Assembly: GCF_963678635.1 (NCBI RefSeq)
Contig: NW_026970663.1
Location: forward strand, 1 to 64,000
Source of the DNA: Symsagittifera roscoffensis
Taxonomy: Eukaryota; Xenacoelomorpha; Acoela; Convolutidae
Length of the DNA stretch: 64,000 nucleotides
Direction: 5' to 3'
Of the stretch, positions 1 to 8,986 are shown piece by piece. A model generated the notes under the pieces. The model had not been told where the DNA came from. It worked only from the letters and a program-made list of their open reading frames with translations, and did not search any database. The translations under genes and the position numbers were made by a program. The stretch's first letter is position 1. Each line of letters begins with the position of its first letter.

Positions 1-103
1 TGTTGCCCTGGAACTATAACAACAGCTTATTGGGACATTTGAGTGGAATAGCGTTCTGCCTTTTCATTAAGTTGAAAAAACCAGAAGTTTATCATTTACT
101 AGA

Positions 104-673
104 ATGCTAGGCGAGAGATCAGTTGTGCTTGACGTGGAAGGCTTTCGTTACAAGAAAAACGCCTTTGTGGTTAAAGAATTAGCAATAACAACTTCAGACT
201 ACAGCGATCGACTCATTTTCCTACCTCCAGTGAATTTCAATATACTACCAAAGCTTGAACAAAAAGCTTACAACTGGTTAACAAATTATTTACACGGTCT
301 CCATTGGGAAAACGGTGATTATCTTTATATAAACTTGAATCAAATACTTCAGAGTTTTGTGCTGAGAAATCCCGGTGCCGTTTTTTACGCTAAAGGAAAA
401 GAAAAGACAGAATTTTTGGCCAAGTACTTGGACCGAAAGATTGAAAACCTAGATGATTTGGGCTGTCCTCGGGTTGAAAACTTATATTTTAAAAATTATC
501 CAAGTTGCAATAAACATATTCCACATTACAATTCCAGGAATCATTGTGCCCTGAAGAAAACCAAGGTTTTTTATGATTGGTTGAAAAATGAACAACAGCG
601 AGAGATCAGCGAAAGTGGAGACATACCTATCACCAAATTCAATGCTTTGTGCGTGGATGACTCCAGAGGGTGA
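104..673 (+). CDS. Conserved Polinton-type protein, possible RNase H-fold/exonuclease relative
   Basis: A frame of 189 codons opens with ATG. It contains an early DVEGF motif (residues 10-14), a KELAI strand, a WL..YLHGL segment near residue 58 and a YAKGKEKTEFL segment near residue 95, followed by a Cys/His-rich end (GCP, CNKHIPHY, NHCAL). I recall this set as typical of an uncharacterised protein in invertebrate Polintons. The acidic residue in the first strand and the later KG.EK block suggest a degenerate nuclease-like fold, which is inference only. The last 30 or so codons overlap the next frame, so the natural end may be altered by a frameshift. Confidence 0.55.
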   Translation: MLGERSVVLDVEGFRYKKNAFVVKELAITTSDYSDRLIFLPPVNFNILPKLEQKAYNWLTNYLHGLHWENGDYLYINLNQILQSFVLRNPGAVFYAKGKEKTEFLAKYLDRKIENLDDLGCPRVENLYFKNYPSCNKHIPHYNSRNHCALKKTKVFYDWLKNEQQREISESGDIPITKFNALCVDDSRG

Positions 674-1092
674 TATTAAAATTTCAATAACGAGAATAGA
701 GCGTATTGATTGTAGTGGCCAAATTGTTCAGAGGAAGGAGCAAATAATAATTTCCGAAGAAGAGTTGTCTACGTTGAAGAGGTTTTTTCCAGTTATTGAT
801 CAATTTGTATACTTCCAGAGATTCAAGTTTATCAGAAATGTTAGCCAGCAAGCGAGGAGTATATCTTCCCGAACTAGTCATAGTACCCAAACGTCAGCCA
901 GGAGTTCAGATGGATCTAAACAGCAGTGAATTGCCAGATGAGATTAAGACGATTGTGAAAGAGGATACTGTGAAGAAAATAATGTACTACAAAAAAACTG
1001 CAAATATCCCAGCAAACTTTGTTTTAGAAATGCATGACATAAATGATAGAGAATTCACACGTTATGAAATTTTTTACTGTTCTCAAAAGTAA
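588..1092 (+). pseudogene. Small broken gene, PC4-like ssDNA-binding candidate
   Basis: Two overlapping frames appear to be parts of one gene: 588-929, probably starting at the ATG near 639, and 796-1092. The first part carries GDIKISITRIERID and EEELSTLKRFFPVID, a strand-strand-helix pattern like the PC4/p15 single-stranded DNA-binding fold. The second frame carries the downstream part and stops at 1092. The change of frame falls at about 800-830. Similarity to PC4 is by pattern only. It sits between the first Polinton ORF and the membrane protein gene. Confidence 0.35.
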
Positions 1093-1164
1093 TTTAATTT
1101 TTTACAAGCTTCGTTCACAGAGAGAAAAAGTCTAACACAGTCTGTAGAATAAATAGTTTCTCAA

Positions 1165-1449
1165 ATGTCAGAAGCAACAACAGCAGTAGATGAACCTGAC
1201 GCAACATTAGTAACAGAGTTTGTTTATAACGAGACAAACAGTGAAAAAAAATCATGGAAGTTTTGTAACAATGTAACTTTGCCAAGGTCTGAAGTAGTTT
1301 TTGTTGCGCAAATGGTAGTAATTCTAATTTTACTAACTTTCTGCATTCTCAAACTTTCTTTCACTAAATTAAGTTGCGAAGAAACGTCAGTTTGGTTCTC
1401 GATTTTATCAGGCTTGGTTGGTTACGTACTACCAAACCCAAGAATATGA
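1165..1449 (+). CDS. Two-helix membrane protein of Polinton type
   Basis: This 94-residue protein has a polar N-terminus (about 45 residues), a block NNVTLPRSEVVF, a strong transmembrane helix at about residues 50-70, a CEETSVWFSILSG segment and a second hydrophobic stretch ending in GYVLPNP. The layout of TLPRS, helix, hydrophobic segment and terminal LPNP is characteristic of a small membrane protein that lies just upstream of the packaging ATPase in many animal Polintons. Its role is unknown. Its stop codon overlaps the ATPase start (ATGA at 1446-1449), which argues for translational coupling and confirms both boundaries. Confidence 0.7.
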   Translation: MSEATTAVDEPDATLVTEFVYNETNSEKKSWKFCNNVTLPRSEVVFVAQMVVILILLTFCILKLSFTKLSCEETSVWFSILSGLVGYVLPNPRI

Positions 1450-2147
1450 ATAAAGTGATTGATACTTCGACAAGAATTTTTTTGGCGATAGTGGGACCTT
1501 CAGGATCCGGGAAAACTGAGTTAATTTTGAAACTTCTGATGGGAAATAATTTTTACCCTAAATTTGGAACCGTTCTATATCTTTACAAAGAGATGCAACC
1601 TGCATTCTCAGAAAAAGTGTCTTCTCGCGAAGTGAATGTGGAGTTCAAGAAATTCGACGGATTCGAATCTGTGAGAAAATTAGAAAATGTTCTTCTAGTT
1701 TTCGATGATTCATGTGAAGACATCTATAATGACAAGGAATTTGTTAGGTTAGCGACAGCGGGTAGACATAGAGGGATAGATGTAATATATGTTAAGCATA
1801 ACTTGTTTCAACAAAGTCGATGGTCGCGTACGATTGATTTGAACACTTCACACATCATTCTGTTCAAATCGCCTCGCGACGTTCAGCTACTAGATCTTTT
1901 AGGAAGACAATTGAATGTATCAAAATTTTTGAGAAACTGTTACGAATTAGCTACCAGAGACTCTTTTGGACATCTTCTAATCGACTTGGACCCCCGTACA
2001 TCAGATTGTTTGAGATATTGTTCAAATATCACACCACCTGGGCCAACAGTTTTTTATTTACCCTTATTTGAAGCAGAAACTACTCCAATCACAAATGAAA
2101 AAGAAAAACTTATCTATTCTGCGGCATATGGTACAACTGAAACCTGA
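1446..2147 (+). CDS. FtsK/HerA-superfamily (A32-type) DNA packaging ATPase
   Basis: The Walker A motif GPSGSGKTE lies about 15 residues from the start, and Walker B is the hydrophobic strand VLLVFDDS. A downstream ATAGRHRG segment is typical of the sensor/arginine region of these ATPases. I place the start at ATG 1446 because it overlaps the upstream stop and leaves the usual short N-terminus, giving 233 residues. Family members pump the genome into the preformed capsid in Polintons, adenovirus-like and giant viruses. The frame is intact, unlike the capsid genes, although its neighbours are decayed. Confidence 0.88.
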   Translation: MNKVIDTSTRIFLAIVGPSGSGKTELILKLLMGNNFYPKFGTVLYLYKEMQPAFSEKVSSREVNVEFKKFDGFESVRKLENVLLVFDDSCEDIYNDKEFVRLATAGRHRGIDVIYVKHNLFQQSRWSRTIDLNTSHIILFKSPRDVQLLDLLGRQLNVSKFLRNCYELATRDSFGHLLIDLDPRTSDCLRYCSNITPPGPTVFYLPLFEAETTPITNEKEKLIYSAAYGTTET

Positions 2148-2400
2148 CCAGCTAAGAAGATTAATTAGAAAAACTTCAAATCGTGAGATCATAACACTTA
2201 TTTGTGAATGTTTGCTCAATGTAGTCAATGGAAACGTACCCGTTAAAATCGCAAACATCGAACGATTCGAGACAGCATACAAATACTTAATAACTCCAAA
2301 AATCAGTGTTGTCAAAAAACGTGCGATTATTTTGAGTAAAGAAGGCATCCATTTAGTTCGACAAATACTTTACTTTTGTTACAAGTACCTCACAACTTAA
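2128..2400 (+). CDS. Small basic conserved Polinton protein
   Basis: From the ATG at 2128, overlapping the ATPase end by 20 bases, the frame encodes about 90 residues. It contains RKTSNREIITLICECLLNVVNGNV in the first half and a basic segment KISVVKKRAIILSK in the second. The pattern of an LxxALCECxLNxxxGNVxL-like helix, a basic linker and then a hydrophobic tail is widespread in a small ORF next to the ATPase in Polintons. Function is unproven; a capsid-associated or DNA-associated role is a guess. Translation upstream from 2068 is possible but not needed. Confidence 0.6.
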   Translation: MVQLKPDQLRRLIRKTSNREIITLICECLLNVVNGNVPVKIANIERFETAYKYLITPKISVVKKRAIILSKEGIHLVRQILYFCYKYLTT

Positions 2401-2921
2401 TGATGACTGCTGAAGAATTCATTCTAATTCCGAAACACTTATATGTTAAAGAGCAGCCACATGCTGCACGTGTTTTTCATGATAATAATATTAAACATAA
2501 AAATGCTCAACTGTCCTATCTTAACCGGCTTAGACCCCAATTACCTCCACAAACTAGTAAGACTACTGCAACGAAGGAAACATTTACGGATAATGTTGAG
2601 CCCCAACAAGAACAGCTTAAACTGTTAACGGACGATGAAGAAGTACCGGTCGAACGTGTTAAAGACGAAATACTAGAAGAGAAACACAATACACAGACCG
2701 AAAGCATTTTAGGACAGTTACAAGTTTTAGAAGACAAAAAATTTGTTAGAGCAAAAACCGTACTTGAAATCATAGAAAATTCAGAAAGAGTAACCATAAA
2801 CCGTGACAATGAGGTGATATATGTAGATAAAGTACCAACAGGACTTAAAGCTACAATATTTTTATACGACATACAACAACCAACGAAAAAATTACACATC
2901 CGGCGTTCATTAACATTTTAA
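2400..2921 (+). CDS. Polinton-specific conserved ORF upstream of integrase
   Basis: The ATG at 2400 overlaps the previous stop (TAATG), and a second ATG follows directly. The N-terminus EEFILIPKHLYVKEQPH matches the EFxLIPKxxY start I associate with this Polinton ORF. The middle is acidic and Gln/Thr-rich, and the C-terminus has a conserved-looking block (VLEIIENSERVTI, then VPTGLKATIFLYDIQQPTKK). Length is 173 residues and the frame is intact. Its position between the small basic ORF and the integrase is as expected. Function is unknown; a structural or scaffolding role is speculation. Confidence 0.6.
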   Translation: MMTAEEFILIPKHLYVKEQPHAARVFHDNNIKHKNAQLSYLNRLRPQLPPQTSKTTATKETFTDNVEPQQEQLKLLTDDEEVPVERVKDEILEEKHNTQTESILGQLQVLEDKKFVRAKTVLEIIENSERVTINRDNEVIYVDKVPTGLKATIFLYDIQQPTKKLHIRRSLTF

Positions 2922-2960
2922 CTGCTCTCAACTTGAATGAAAACCTGGTAATAAATCGAA

Positions 2961-4171
2961 ATGCCAAACACGCGGTTCAGTCAGCGCCTATTAACGCTCA
3001 AGAGAAACGAGAACCCGGACTCTCAAGAACCCGCTCAACGTCGCCCACTTGGCAGGAAAAAAGTAGTGCAAACCTTAAGAGAAGTAAAAAACACAAACGA
3101 AAAAGTCTCAGCGGTAATAGAAAAACCAAAAATCAAAAACGTGAAAAAGAGTCAGAAGAAGGCTCTGACTCATACGGAACGCCCCATAACGATTCAGATT
3201 CTCCAACGTCAGAAAAGACGAAGGCGCAAACAAAACAATGGGAAAATTACCAAGATTGAAGAAAAATTGTTGAAAACTAAATACAGTGACAAAGGTCCCG
3301 CGTTATTTGGTAGTGTGAACAACTTGATAAAAGCAAGCAATTTGTCGCGAAAGAAAGTTAAGCATTTCCTTCATACTGAACCTGCTTACACGAAATATCG
3401 AACTGTGATCCGAAAAACGCCGCGACTCAAAGTCATAGTTTACGATATCGACGAAATCTGGTCATTAGATCTGGCCTTTGTTGATAAACTTGCCCAGTAC
3501 AACCATGATGTTAAGTATCTGCTTGTTGCAGTTGACTGCATGTACCGCTATCTCAGAGTGCAACCCTTGAAATCAAAGTATGCTACTACAACAGCAGAAG
3601 CGTTCAAACTAATGATAACGACAAAACAAACGGAAAAAGTATGGGTGGACAAGGGCACAGAGTTTAAAGGGTCCTTCGAAGCATTATGTAAAAAGAAAGG
3701 CATAAACACATATAGCACAGAGAGCGAGAACAAGTCCGCATTCGCTGAGAGAAATATCCGTTCCTTGAAAAATCTTATTTATAAGTACTTGGAGGATAAA
3801 TGGACTTACTCATACATTGACAAATTGCAAGATTTTGTCAATGCAATTAATTCGAGAACAAATCGTGCCACAAATCTTGCACCAAATAAAGTAACTAAAA
3901 AAGATGTTCCTCACCTGATTTCATTAAGAGCAGAACAGTCTTTGAAGTTAGTTCGACGTCCAAAGCTTTATGTTGGTGATTATGTTAGACTTGCCAAAGT
4001 AGACGTTTTCGCAAGGGTTACAAACAATCGTTCACGGATGAAGTGTTTGAAGTTTTTGACATACCAACACGAAATCCCCCAACATACAATTTGATTGATT
4101 CTAACAGAGAACCGATTGAGGGAAAATTTTACGAGTCTGAACTAATTCGCGTTCTGGAGAAGGACAATCAT
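2961..4171 (+). pseudogene. Retroviral-type (RVE) integrase of Polinton, C-terminus frameshifted
   Basis: The open part is 2961-4094. It begins with a basic N-terminal region (about 100 residues), followed by an RVE core. The catalytic triad is visible as the D in WSLDLAFVD, the D in VWVDKGTEF and the E in SAFAERNIRSLKN. A further segment RPKLYVGDYVRL begins the SH3/chromo-like C-terminal domain. Reading continuity is lost near 4030-4060: the remaining C-terminal codons lie in another frame and stop next to 4171, overlapping the penton start. Polinton integrases insert the element and make 6-bp target duplications. The core residues are intact, but the C-terminal break suggests it is inactive. 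Confidence 0.85.
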
Positions 4172-5064
4172 GACTGAGGGCACTTCCAACAGCCTTTTCA
4201 CCCATAATGTTCCCCCTTCCTTCACAATTACCCTAGTTTCATCTGCATCAATGAACGTTTTTAAAGATAACACTCTGGTCAACTTCAAAAATCTCCTGAG
4301 TGAAGATATAAATTTGCAAGGTGAATGGAGAGTAGCAGTTACAGAAATTACCTTCCCTACTCACATAAACAACGTAACTGACAACAACATTGTGTACTAC
4401 AAAAAAGATCGGGTTATAGCAAGCATGAAAGTTGAGAAAGACAAGATCTCCAGACCTTACCTTGGAGAAACAGCAAAAAAAAACAAAAGGAGAATATACG
4501 AGCATTGATCAAATACTGGACGAGATTCGTCGAAAGACAGAATTAGAGAAATTGGATTACGTAATAGATCCAATAACCAAACATCTTTCCTTATGGCTGC
4601 ATTATTGGGAAGGTATAACTTTTTCAAGCCCGCAAATTCCTAGCCTACTTGGATTAAAAGGCGTCAGAGATGGAACTGGTTATCATATAGGTTACAAACA
4701 AGGAAGCACGAAACATAGCATATTCTCTACCCAAGATCTTATTGCTGACTATCCCGTTGATGTATGCGCTGGTACTCAGCTTATGTTTATTTATCTGGAC
4801 ATAATTCATTATCAAATAGTCGGAGACACAAAAGCACCCCTTTTACAAGTCATTGATACAAATCGTCGAGTGAAAAACGGTTACGCATGTACAATTGAAC
4901 CGAATCATCGTAAAGTGTTTAGTAATTTGGATTTTAAAAAACTTTTGGTCAATAATATTTCCAATATTTCTGTGAACTTGCGCACAGAAACTGGAGGACT
5001 TGTTCCTTTCGCTGGAGGGGGAAAAGTTGTTCTGACTTTGAAATTTCAAAAGTTTAGCAATTGA
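4170..5064 (+). pseudogene. Penton/minor capsid protein (single jelly roll), frameshifted
   Basis: The first frame (4170-4508) carries PPSFTITLVSSASMNVF and LQGEWRVAVTEITFP, the start typical of Polinton penton proteins. The second frame (useful from about 4490 to 5064) carries IDIIHYQIVGDTKAPLL-like and FAGGGKVVLTLKFQK segments typical of the C-terminal half. The break coincides with a nine-A run at 4475-4483, a classic slippage or indel site. Combined length (about 298 codons) fits the family. The penton forms the capsid vertices. Its stop lies just before the core protein gene. Confidence 0.75.
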
Positions 5065-5069
5065 TCAAA

Positions 5070-5432
5070 ATGGATTCATATTACCACAACCAAGCAAACC
5101 TACCACATTTCTCGGGGCATTATAGACAACGAGGCAGTGGCTTCGGTGCATTAGCCTTGGGAATAGGAAGAGTCGCACTTCCACTGGCTCGAAAATTTGT
5201 GATACCCGCGGCTAAAAAAATCGGAACAAAAAGAAAAAGTCCTAAGCAGGCACTCAAAAGCACCGTTAGAAAAACAATCAAAAAGCAAGTAGGAGGAGGA
5301 AGTAGATCTCGGAAAAGTCATCCGAAAAGAACGACGGCGTTTAAACGAAAAACGAGACGCGTCATTCCCAGAAAACGAACTGCACAGAGAAGTCGCTCCG
5401 ATTTCTTTACAAGGGTTAAAAATGATTTCTAA
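5070..5432 (+). CDS. Basic core/condensing protein (adenovirus pX/pVII-like)
   Basis: The start chosen is ATG 5070 (MDSYYHNQ), because the two codons before it are not conserved in type. The N-terminus has a YYHNQAN..HFSGHYRQRGSGFGALA block, the hallmark I associate with this Polinton protein. It is followed by LPLARKFVIPAAKKIG and then a strongly basic tail rich in Arg, Lys and Ser. Length is 120 residues. Such proteins probably bind the packaged genome or link it to the capsid. The gene overlaps the major capsid start by a few bases (5422) and is intact. Confidence 0.65.
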   Translation: MDSYYHNQANLPHFSGHYRQRGSGFGALALGIGRVALPLARKFVIPAAKKIGTKRKSPKQALKSTVRKTIKKQVGGGSRSRKSHPKRTTAFKRKTRRVIPRKRTAQRSRSDFFTRVKNDF

Positions 5433-6657
5433 TTTAATCCCGAGTGAAGCAACTCACAGCTCCTTGGACTTATTTGAGAAACCGCCTTTACTTGTCACTT
5501 TTGAAAATGCATTCACCCAAAAAATTGGACCTTCCTACTCTCCTGATGGTCCTATGCTCGAGTTTGAAGTACTCGGCGACAGAAATAATTTCATCGATCT
5601 TCAACGTACTCGTTTGGAAATAGTTGCACGAATTGTTCGAGCAATGGAAACGTGCTTCGAACGCATGCTACAGAGGCGGCAAACAGAGATACGCCGTATT
5701 TTGTTAACAATCCTTTATCTTCATTATTTTCTGAGTGTACACTGTCTCTGAATGGTGAAAAAATATCAACTACCAATGCTAATTTTGCCCATAAAAGCTT
5801 TATTGAGACCGAGTTTTCATACGGTAATGATGCCAAGAAAACATGGTTGGCTTGTCAAGGTTATTATCATGAAGAAAATCCATCAGCCATTGACGGTGCT
5901 GGAAGGAGAGCTGATGATGTTACGGAGCGTGACAAGCATCTACTTAGCGGTGTGACAATAAGATTGTTCTCCTAATGATTTTGTTGTCATATCTGAAGAT
6001 GCAGCTAAACACTACAAGGTCCAAATAATCTAAGCTAACCTCTATGTCAGAAAGATGACTGTGACTGACTATGTTCTCTCATCAATAGAAAAAACTTTGT
6101 TGAAGAACCCGGCAATTTACAATTACATCGAAGTAGTACCAAAAACGTTTCTCGCAACTGCAGGAGTACAAAGCTGGCGACAAGAGGATGTTTTTGCAAA
6201 AGAACCTGTTCGAAGAATGATAGTAGCAATGAGCATAAACGAAGCATATTTGGGTACTAATAGAACAAACCCTTTTCATTACCAGAAATTTGGGTTGAAT
6301 GAGATCATTGTGTACAGAAACGGTCTACCCATTGCCGGAACTCCCATCTCGACATCAGACAATAAAAAAATTTATTGCAATACGCTTGAGGCTCTTGATT
6401 TTGTTTTAAACACTAGTCATGGAATCAGTCTCGCTAATTATGATAATCATTATATTATGGCTTTTGATCTCACGTCTACTCAGGAGGCTTCACACGATTT
6501 TATTCATCCTGAATTGACCAATTGCACTATTTCGCTCGAACTCAAGTTTGACGCAGGTCTCGGTAATAACGTCGAGTTATTGTTTATGGGAGACCGTGCA
6601 TCAACAGTTTATGTGCGTTCAGATAGAAAAATTACCAAAAACACTCTTATGACCTAA
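5422..6657 (+). pseudogene. Major capsid protein (double jelly roll), frameshifted
   Basis: Three consecutive frames (5422 to about 5650, about 5652-5975, and 6055-6657) together span 412 codons, near the normal Polinton capsid length. The N-terminal block SLDLFEKPPLLVTFENAF and PDGPMLEFEVLGDRNNFIDL is diagnostic of the hexon-like fold start. The middle has NNPLSSLFSECTLSLNGEKIS, and the last part has FDLTSTQEASHDFIHPELTNC and ISLELKFDAGL. Breaks fall near 5640-5655 and 5965-6055. This protein would form the icosahedral shell. The last frame is clean to its stop, and the protease gene starts nine bases later. Confidence 0.82.
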
Positions 6658-6665
6658 GATAGACA

Positions 6666-7101
6666 TGGATAATCTTCAACTAGTAGAAATTATTAACCGT
6701 TGTAAACATTTGAAACATCGCTTTAGAGGTGTTTTCCGGCAGATTTGCCATGCTCTTCAGTACTGAAAAACGATAATACGTTCATGATTATGAATGCCTC
6801 ACCATCGGATCAACCTGGAACCCACTGGTTGCTTTTTGCTCAAGCTGGAGGACAGATATTCTTCGCAGATCCTCTAGGTAAACGATTATGTGATTATCCC
6901 CTCGTGTACAAGAATATGCGACGTACAATTCACGAGGGAAATCAACTACTGTTGAAAAAACCAATACAATCAGCTGATTCAGTGTTATGCGGACTTTATT
7001 GTATTTATGTTGCTCATGTTATAATTAAAAACAAATTTCCAATAGGTTTCAAACTTAATGATCATGATTTGATAAGATTTGCCAAACATATGTTATTCTA
7101 A
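6666..7101 (+). pseudogene. Adenain-type (C5) cysteine protease, one frameshift
   Basis: The gene starts at ATG 6666. Its first 25 or so codons lie in one frame, and the rest (from about 6740) lies in the +1 frame to the stop at 7101. Catalytic features are visible: His in GTHWLLF, Asp in FFADPLG and Cys in SADSVLCGLYC. The family processes capsid and core proteins during maturation in adenoviruses and Polintons. Total length, about 145 codons, is normal for the Polinton type. It is the last gene of the capsid cluster. The single frameshift near 6740 makes this copy a pseudogene unless it is an assembly error. Confidence 0.8.
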
Positions 7102-7215
7102 ATTAATTTATTGATGTTTTTGTAAAATTTATAAATTCGTTTTTTTTTTTCAATTCATTCTTATTAACAACAAAGTTTTTTTTCTGCAAGTTTATGTGAA
7201 CCGCAAAAAATTTTA
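7102..7215. other. AT-rich spacer after capsid gene cluster
   Basis: A short T-rich stretch includes a run of T at about 7140-7150. It would serve as the 3' flank of the plus-strand cluster. No gene is seen. Confidence 0.4.
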
Positions 7216-7316
7216 ATATCAAGTCCTTCGAAATATTAAGGCATGGCCGTTTGGTTTAAGGGGCAATAGCTAACCCGGCGTTGCTCGTCGCTACGCTCCT
7301 CGGGAACGCCTTCCGC
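7216..7316 (+). repeat. Left arm of 101-bp inverted repeat with tRNA-like A-box
   Basis: This stretch is the near-perfect reverse complement of 10735-10835; I see about five mismatches in 101. It contains ATGGCCGTTTGGTTTAAGG, which resembles the A-box half of a Ser/Leu-type tRNA, and a GC-rich inner part whose ends pair (GGCGTT...AACGCC). The arms enclose the accessory segment with minus-strand genes. They may be termini of a nested element, two opposed copies of a short SINE-like repeat, or recombination arms. No clear B-box is present. Confidence 0.8.
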
Positions 7317-7365
7317 TTGTGTAGTAACATTTTTTTGATATACAAGAGCGAAAGAAAACAATTAT

Positions 7366-7980
7366 TTAAAACTTGAATTTCTTCTCCATGATAAATTTCA
7401 CAAACAAAGTGTTTGAATCAATTTCCATACAACCATACCCACTTAAAATTATGTCAATTATTTTAGAAAACTCAGCAGCGTTTTCACCATTCAAAATATT
7501 AGTAAAGCGTTCAATTGTTACGTTAGTAATCAGGTCAGTTTGAGTTTGAACAGATTTAGTCTGCGAGCCGAAGCAAACTTGAGGCAATCGTCTGCGAACT
7601 GGAACACCACTAACATCTTAGTTGTTGATGGAGTTATAATTCACAGCTATTTTCAGTTTTTCCATCAATTCATAGTTGGAGCAACCCAAAATTAAATATT
7701 TGAATGTAGAGAGAAGACAAGGAACAACGAAGGCTTTTGAAGTCATCTTGTTAAGTAAATCGGTAGATTTTTTCGTAAATTCGACCAGCACATGATAATG
7801 TTTTTCGTTGTCAATCGAAAGGTTGCAAAAATCTAATTTATTCGAATGGGAGGATACTGCAAAATTTGCTTTTGAAGCGAAGCCTGAAAAGTTGGGTTCA
7901 TGATTCAGGATGAAAAATTTGTAATTTTTACGGAACTGTTTTAAATAATCAGGGGATTGCTCATACATTGCTTCAACCAT
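7366..7980 (-). pseudogene. Unknown accessory protein, interrupted by one in-frame stop
   Basis: Two open stretches in the same frame, 7618-7980 and 7366-7617, are separated only by a TAA at 7618-7620. Together they would give about 204 codons from the ATG at 7980. The N-terminal part contains EKHYHVLVEFTKKS, where HYHVLV has the HUH spacing, and KYLILGCSNYELMEKL. The part after the stop has RRRLP-type basic residues, SVQTQTDL and an acidic-hydrophobic end. I do not recognise the family. The gene lies 12 bases downstream of the PC4-like gene in the same frame, so the two look co-transcribed. Confidence 0.45.
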
Positions 7981-7992
7981 TGCTTTGAAGTT

Positions 7993-8361
7993 TCAATCGA
8001 ATAACGAGTTGATAATGTTATCATCGTTTTCACTTTCGCATTCCTTTTCAGAGCATGAAGATTTTTTAGATTTGTTTCGCTTTTTTCTAAGTTTTTCAGT
8101 CACGTCGCAGTTTTTTGCTTTCGTCAACCTTTTCATTTTTGTATAATTGTCCGCCAAGAACTCGAATTCACCAGTTGACAAAGTTATTCCTTGTCGATAC
8201 TTGAAAGTTCCCTCTTCGTCTTTTTTGTACAATTTGATAGTTATGTAAGTACCGGTCTGTGCGAATGTTTTTGCACCGACTCTAACTAAACGTTTATCAT
8301 TCGAAGATATATCCCTAAAATCATCGAAATAGTCTACATCCGTGTCAAGAGAAGCGTACAT
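7993..8361 (-). CDS. PC4-like single-stranded DNA-binding protein candidate
   Basis: This is an intact 122-residue frame. Residues 22-75 read as strands (KRLVRVGAKTF, TYITIKLYKKDEEG), then GITLSTGEFEFLADNY: a strand, strand, strand-helix order with a central GI.LS...E pattern as in PC4/p15 coactivators. The C-terminal third is Lys/Arg-rich, then Ser/Glu-rich, ending NSLFD. The acidic end is a plausible true C-terminus. It lies on the minus strand, opposite to the capsid cluster, inside the inverted-repeat-bounded segment. Assignment rests on pattern only. Confidence 0.4.
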   Translation of the reverse strand: MYASLDTDVDYFDDFRDISSNDKRLVRVGAKTFAQTGTYITIKLYKKDEEGTFKYRQGITLSTGEFEFLADNYTKMKRLTKAKNCDVTEKLRKKRNKSKKSSCSEKECESENDDNIINSLFD

Positions 8362-8986
8362 TATAAATGAATAACAACCAACTGGTTTTTAGTGTGGAAC
8401 GTTGAAGAATGACTGATCACAGTATACGAGACAGATCATGCGCTCCCAAAGTAAAAATTTAGGTGATAACGTTTACGAGCGCCCTAAGCCATATTGATAA
8501 GACTTAATCACCAAGGATATAATTTCTTTAACGATAAACCTCTTTTCATATGGGTATTTAGTTACTTTTTCCCCCGGCTATACTCTAAAAATCTTCTAGT
8601 GTTATTTATTGTGACGGTTATTTTAATGACTGTTATGAATCATGGTAATGAATTTCTAACAGCATAACAAAGAATGTCTGGCAAACTATCATGAAAACTT
8701 GATTTTGAGTGCTTTCGCCCGTAGCCACTATAATAAAGCTATCACATAAATCTAAAAAATCGGGTTTTCACATTCATTCCTAACATGACCTCAGGCGTCA
8801 TGCTTAAAAGAATGAATAAAATTTGATAGCCTCGCCTAAAAAGTTATTAGCTTTGACCTAATTGAACTATGCCACCCCTTTCCTGATCCCTTCTCATTAA
8901 TAAACTTTTCATACTTTTCATTCTCTCAATTTCATTTCGGTAGTTCAGTCATTTCATTTTAACAAAACATTAAACCTCTTCAAGTC
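8362..8986. promoter_or_regulatory. Divergent intergenic region between accessory genes
   Basis: The 625 bases separate the start of the minus-strand pair (8361) and the plus-strand gene (8987), so both promoters should lie here. The stretch is AT-rich, with candidate TATA-like motifs near 8576-8585 (GGCTATACTC) and 8898-8906 (TTAATAAAC). No coding frame of note is seen. The promoter role is inferred from gene orientation alone. Confidence 0.35.

Noticed and set aside
7240..7300. Complete tRNA gene in the inverted-repeat arm
   Set aside because: The A-box half looks tRNA-like, but no B-box, anticodon arm or acceptor pairing could be traced.
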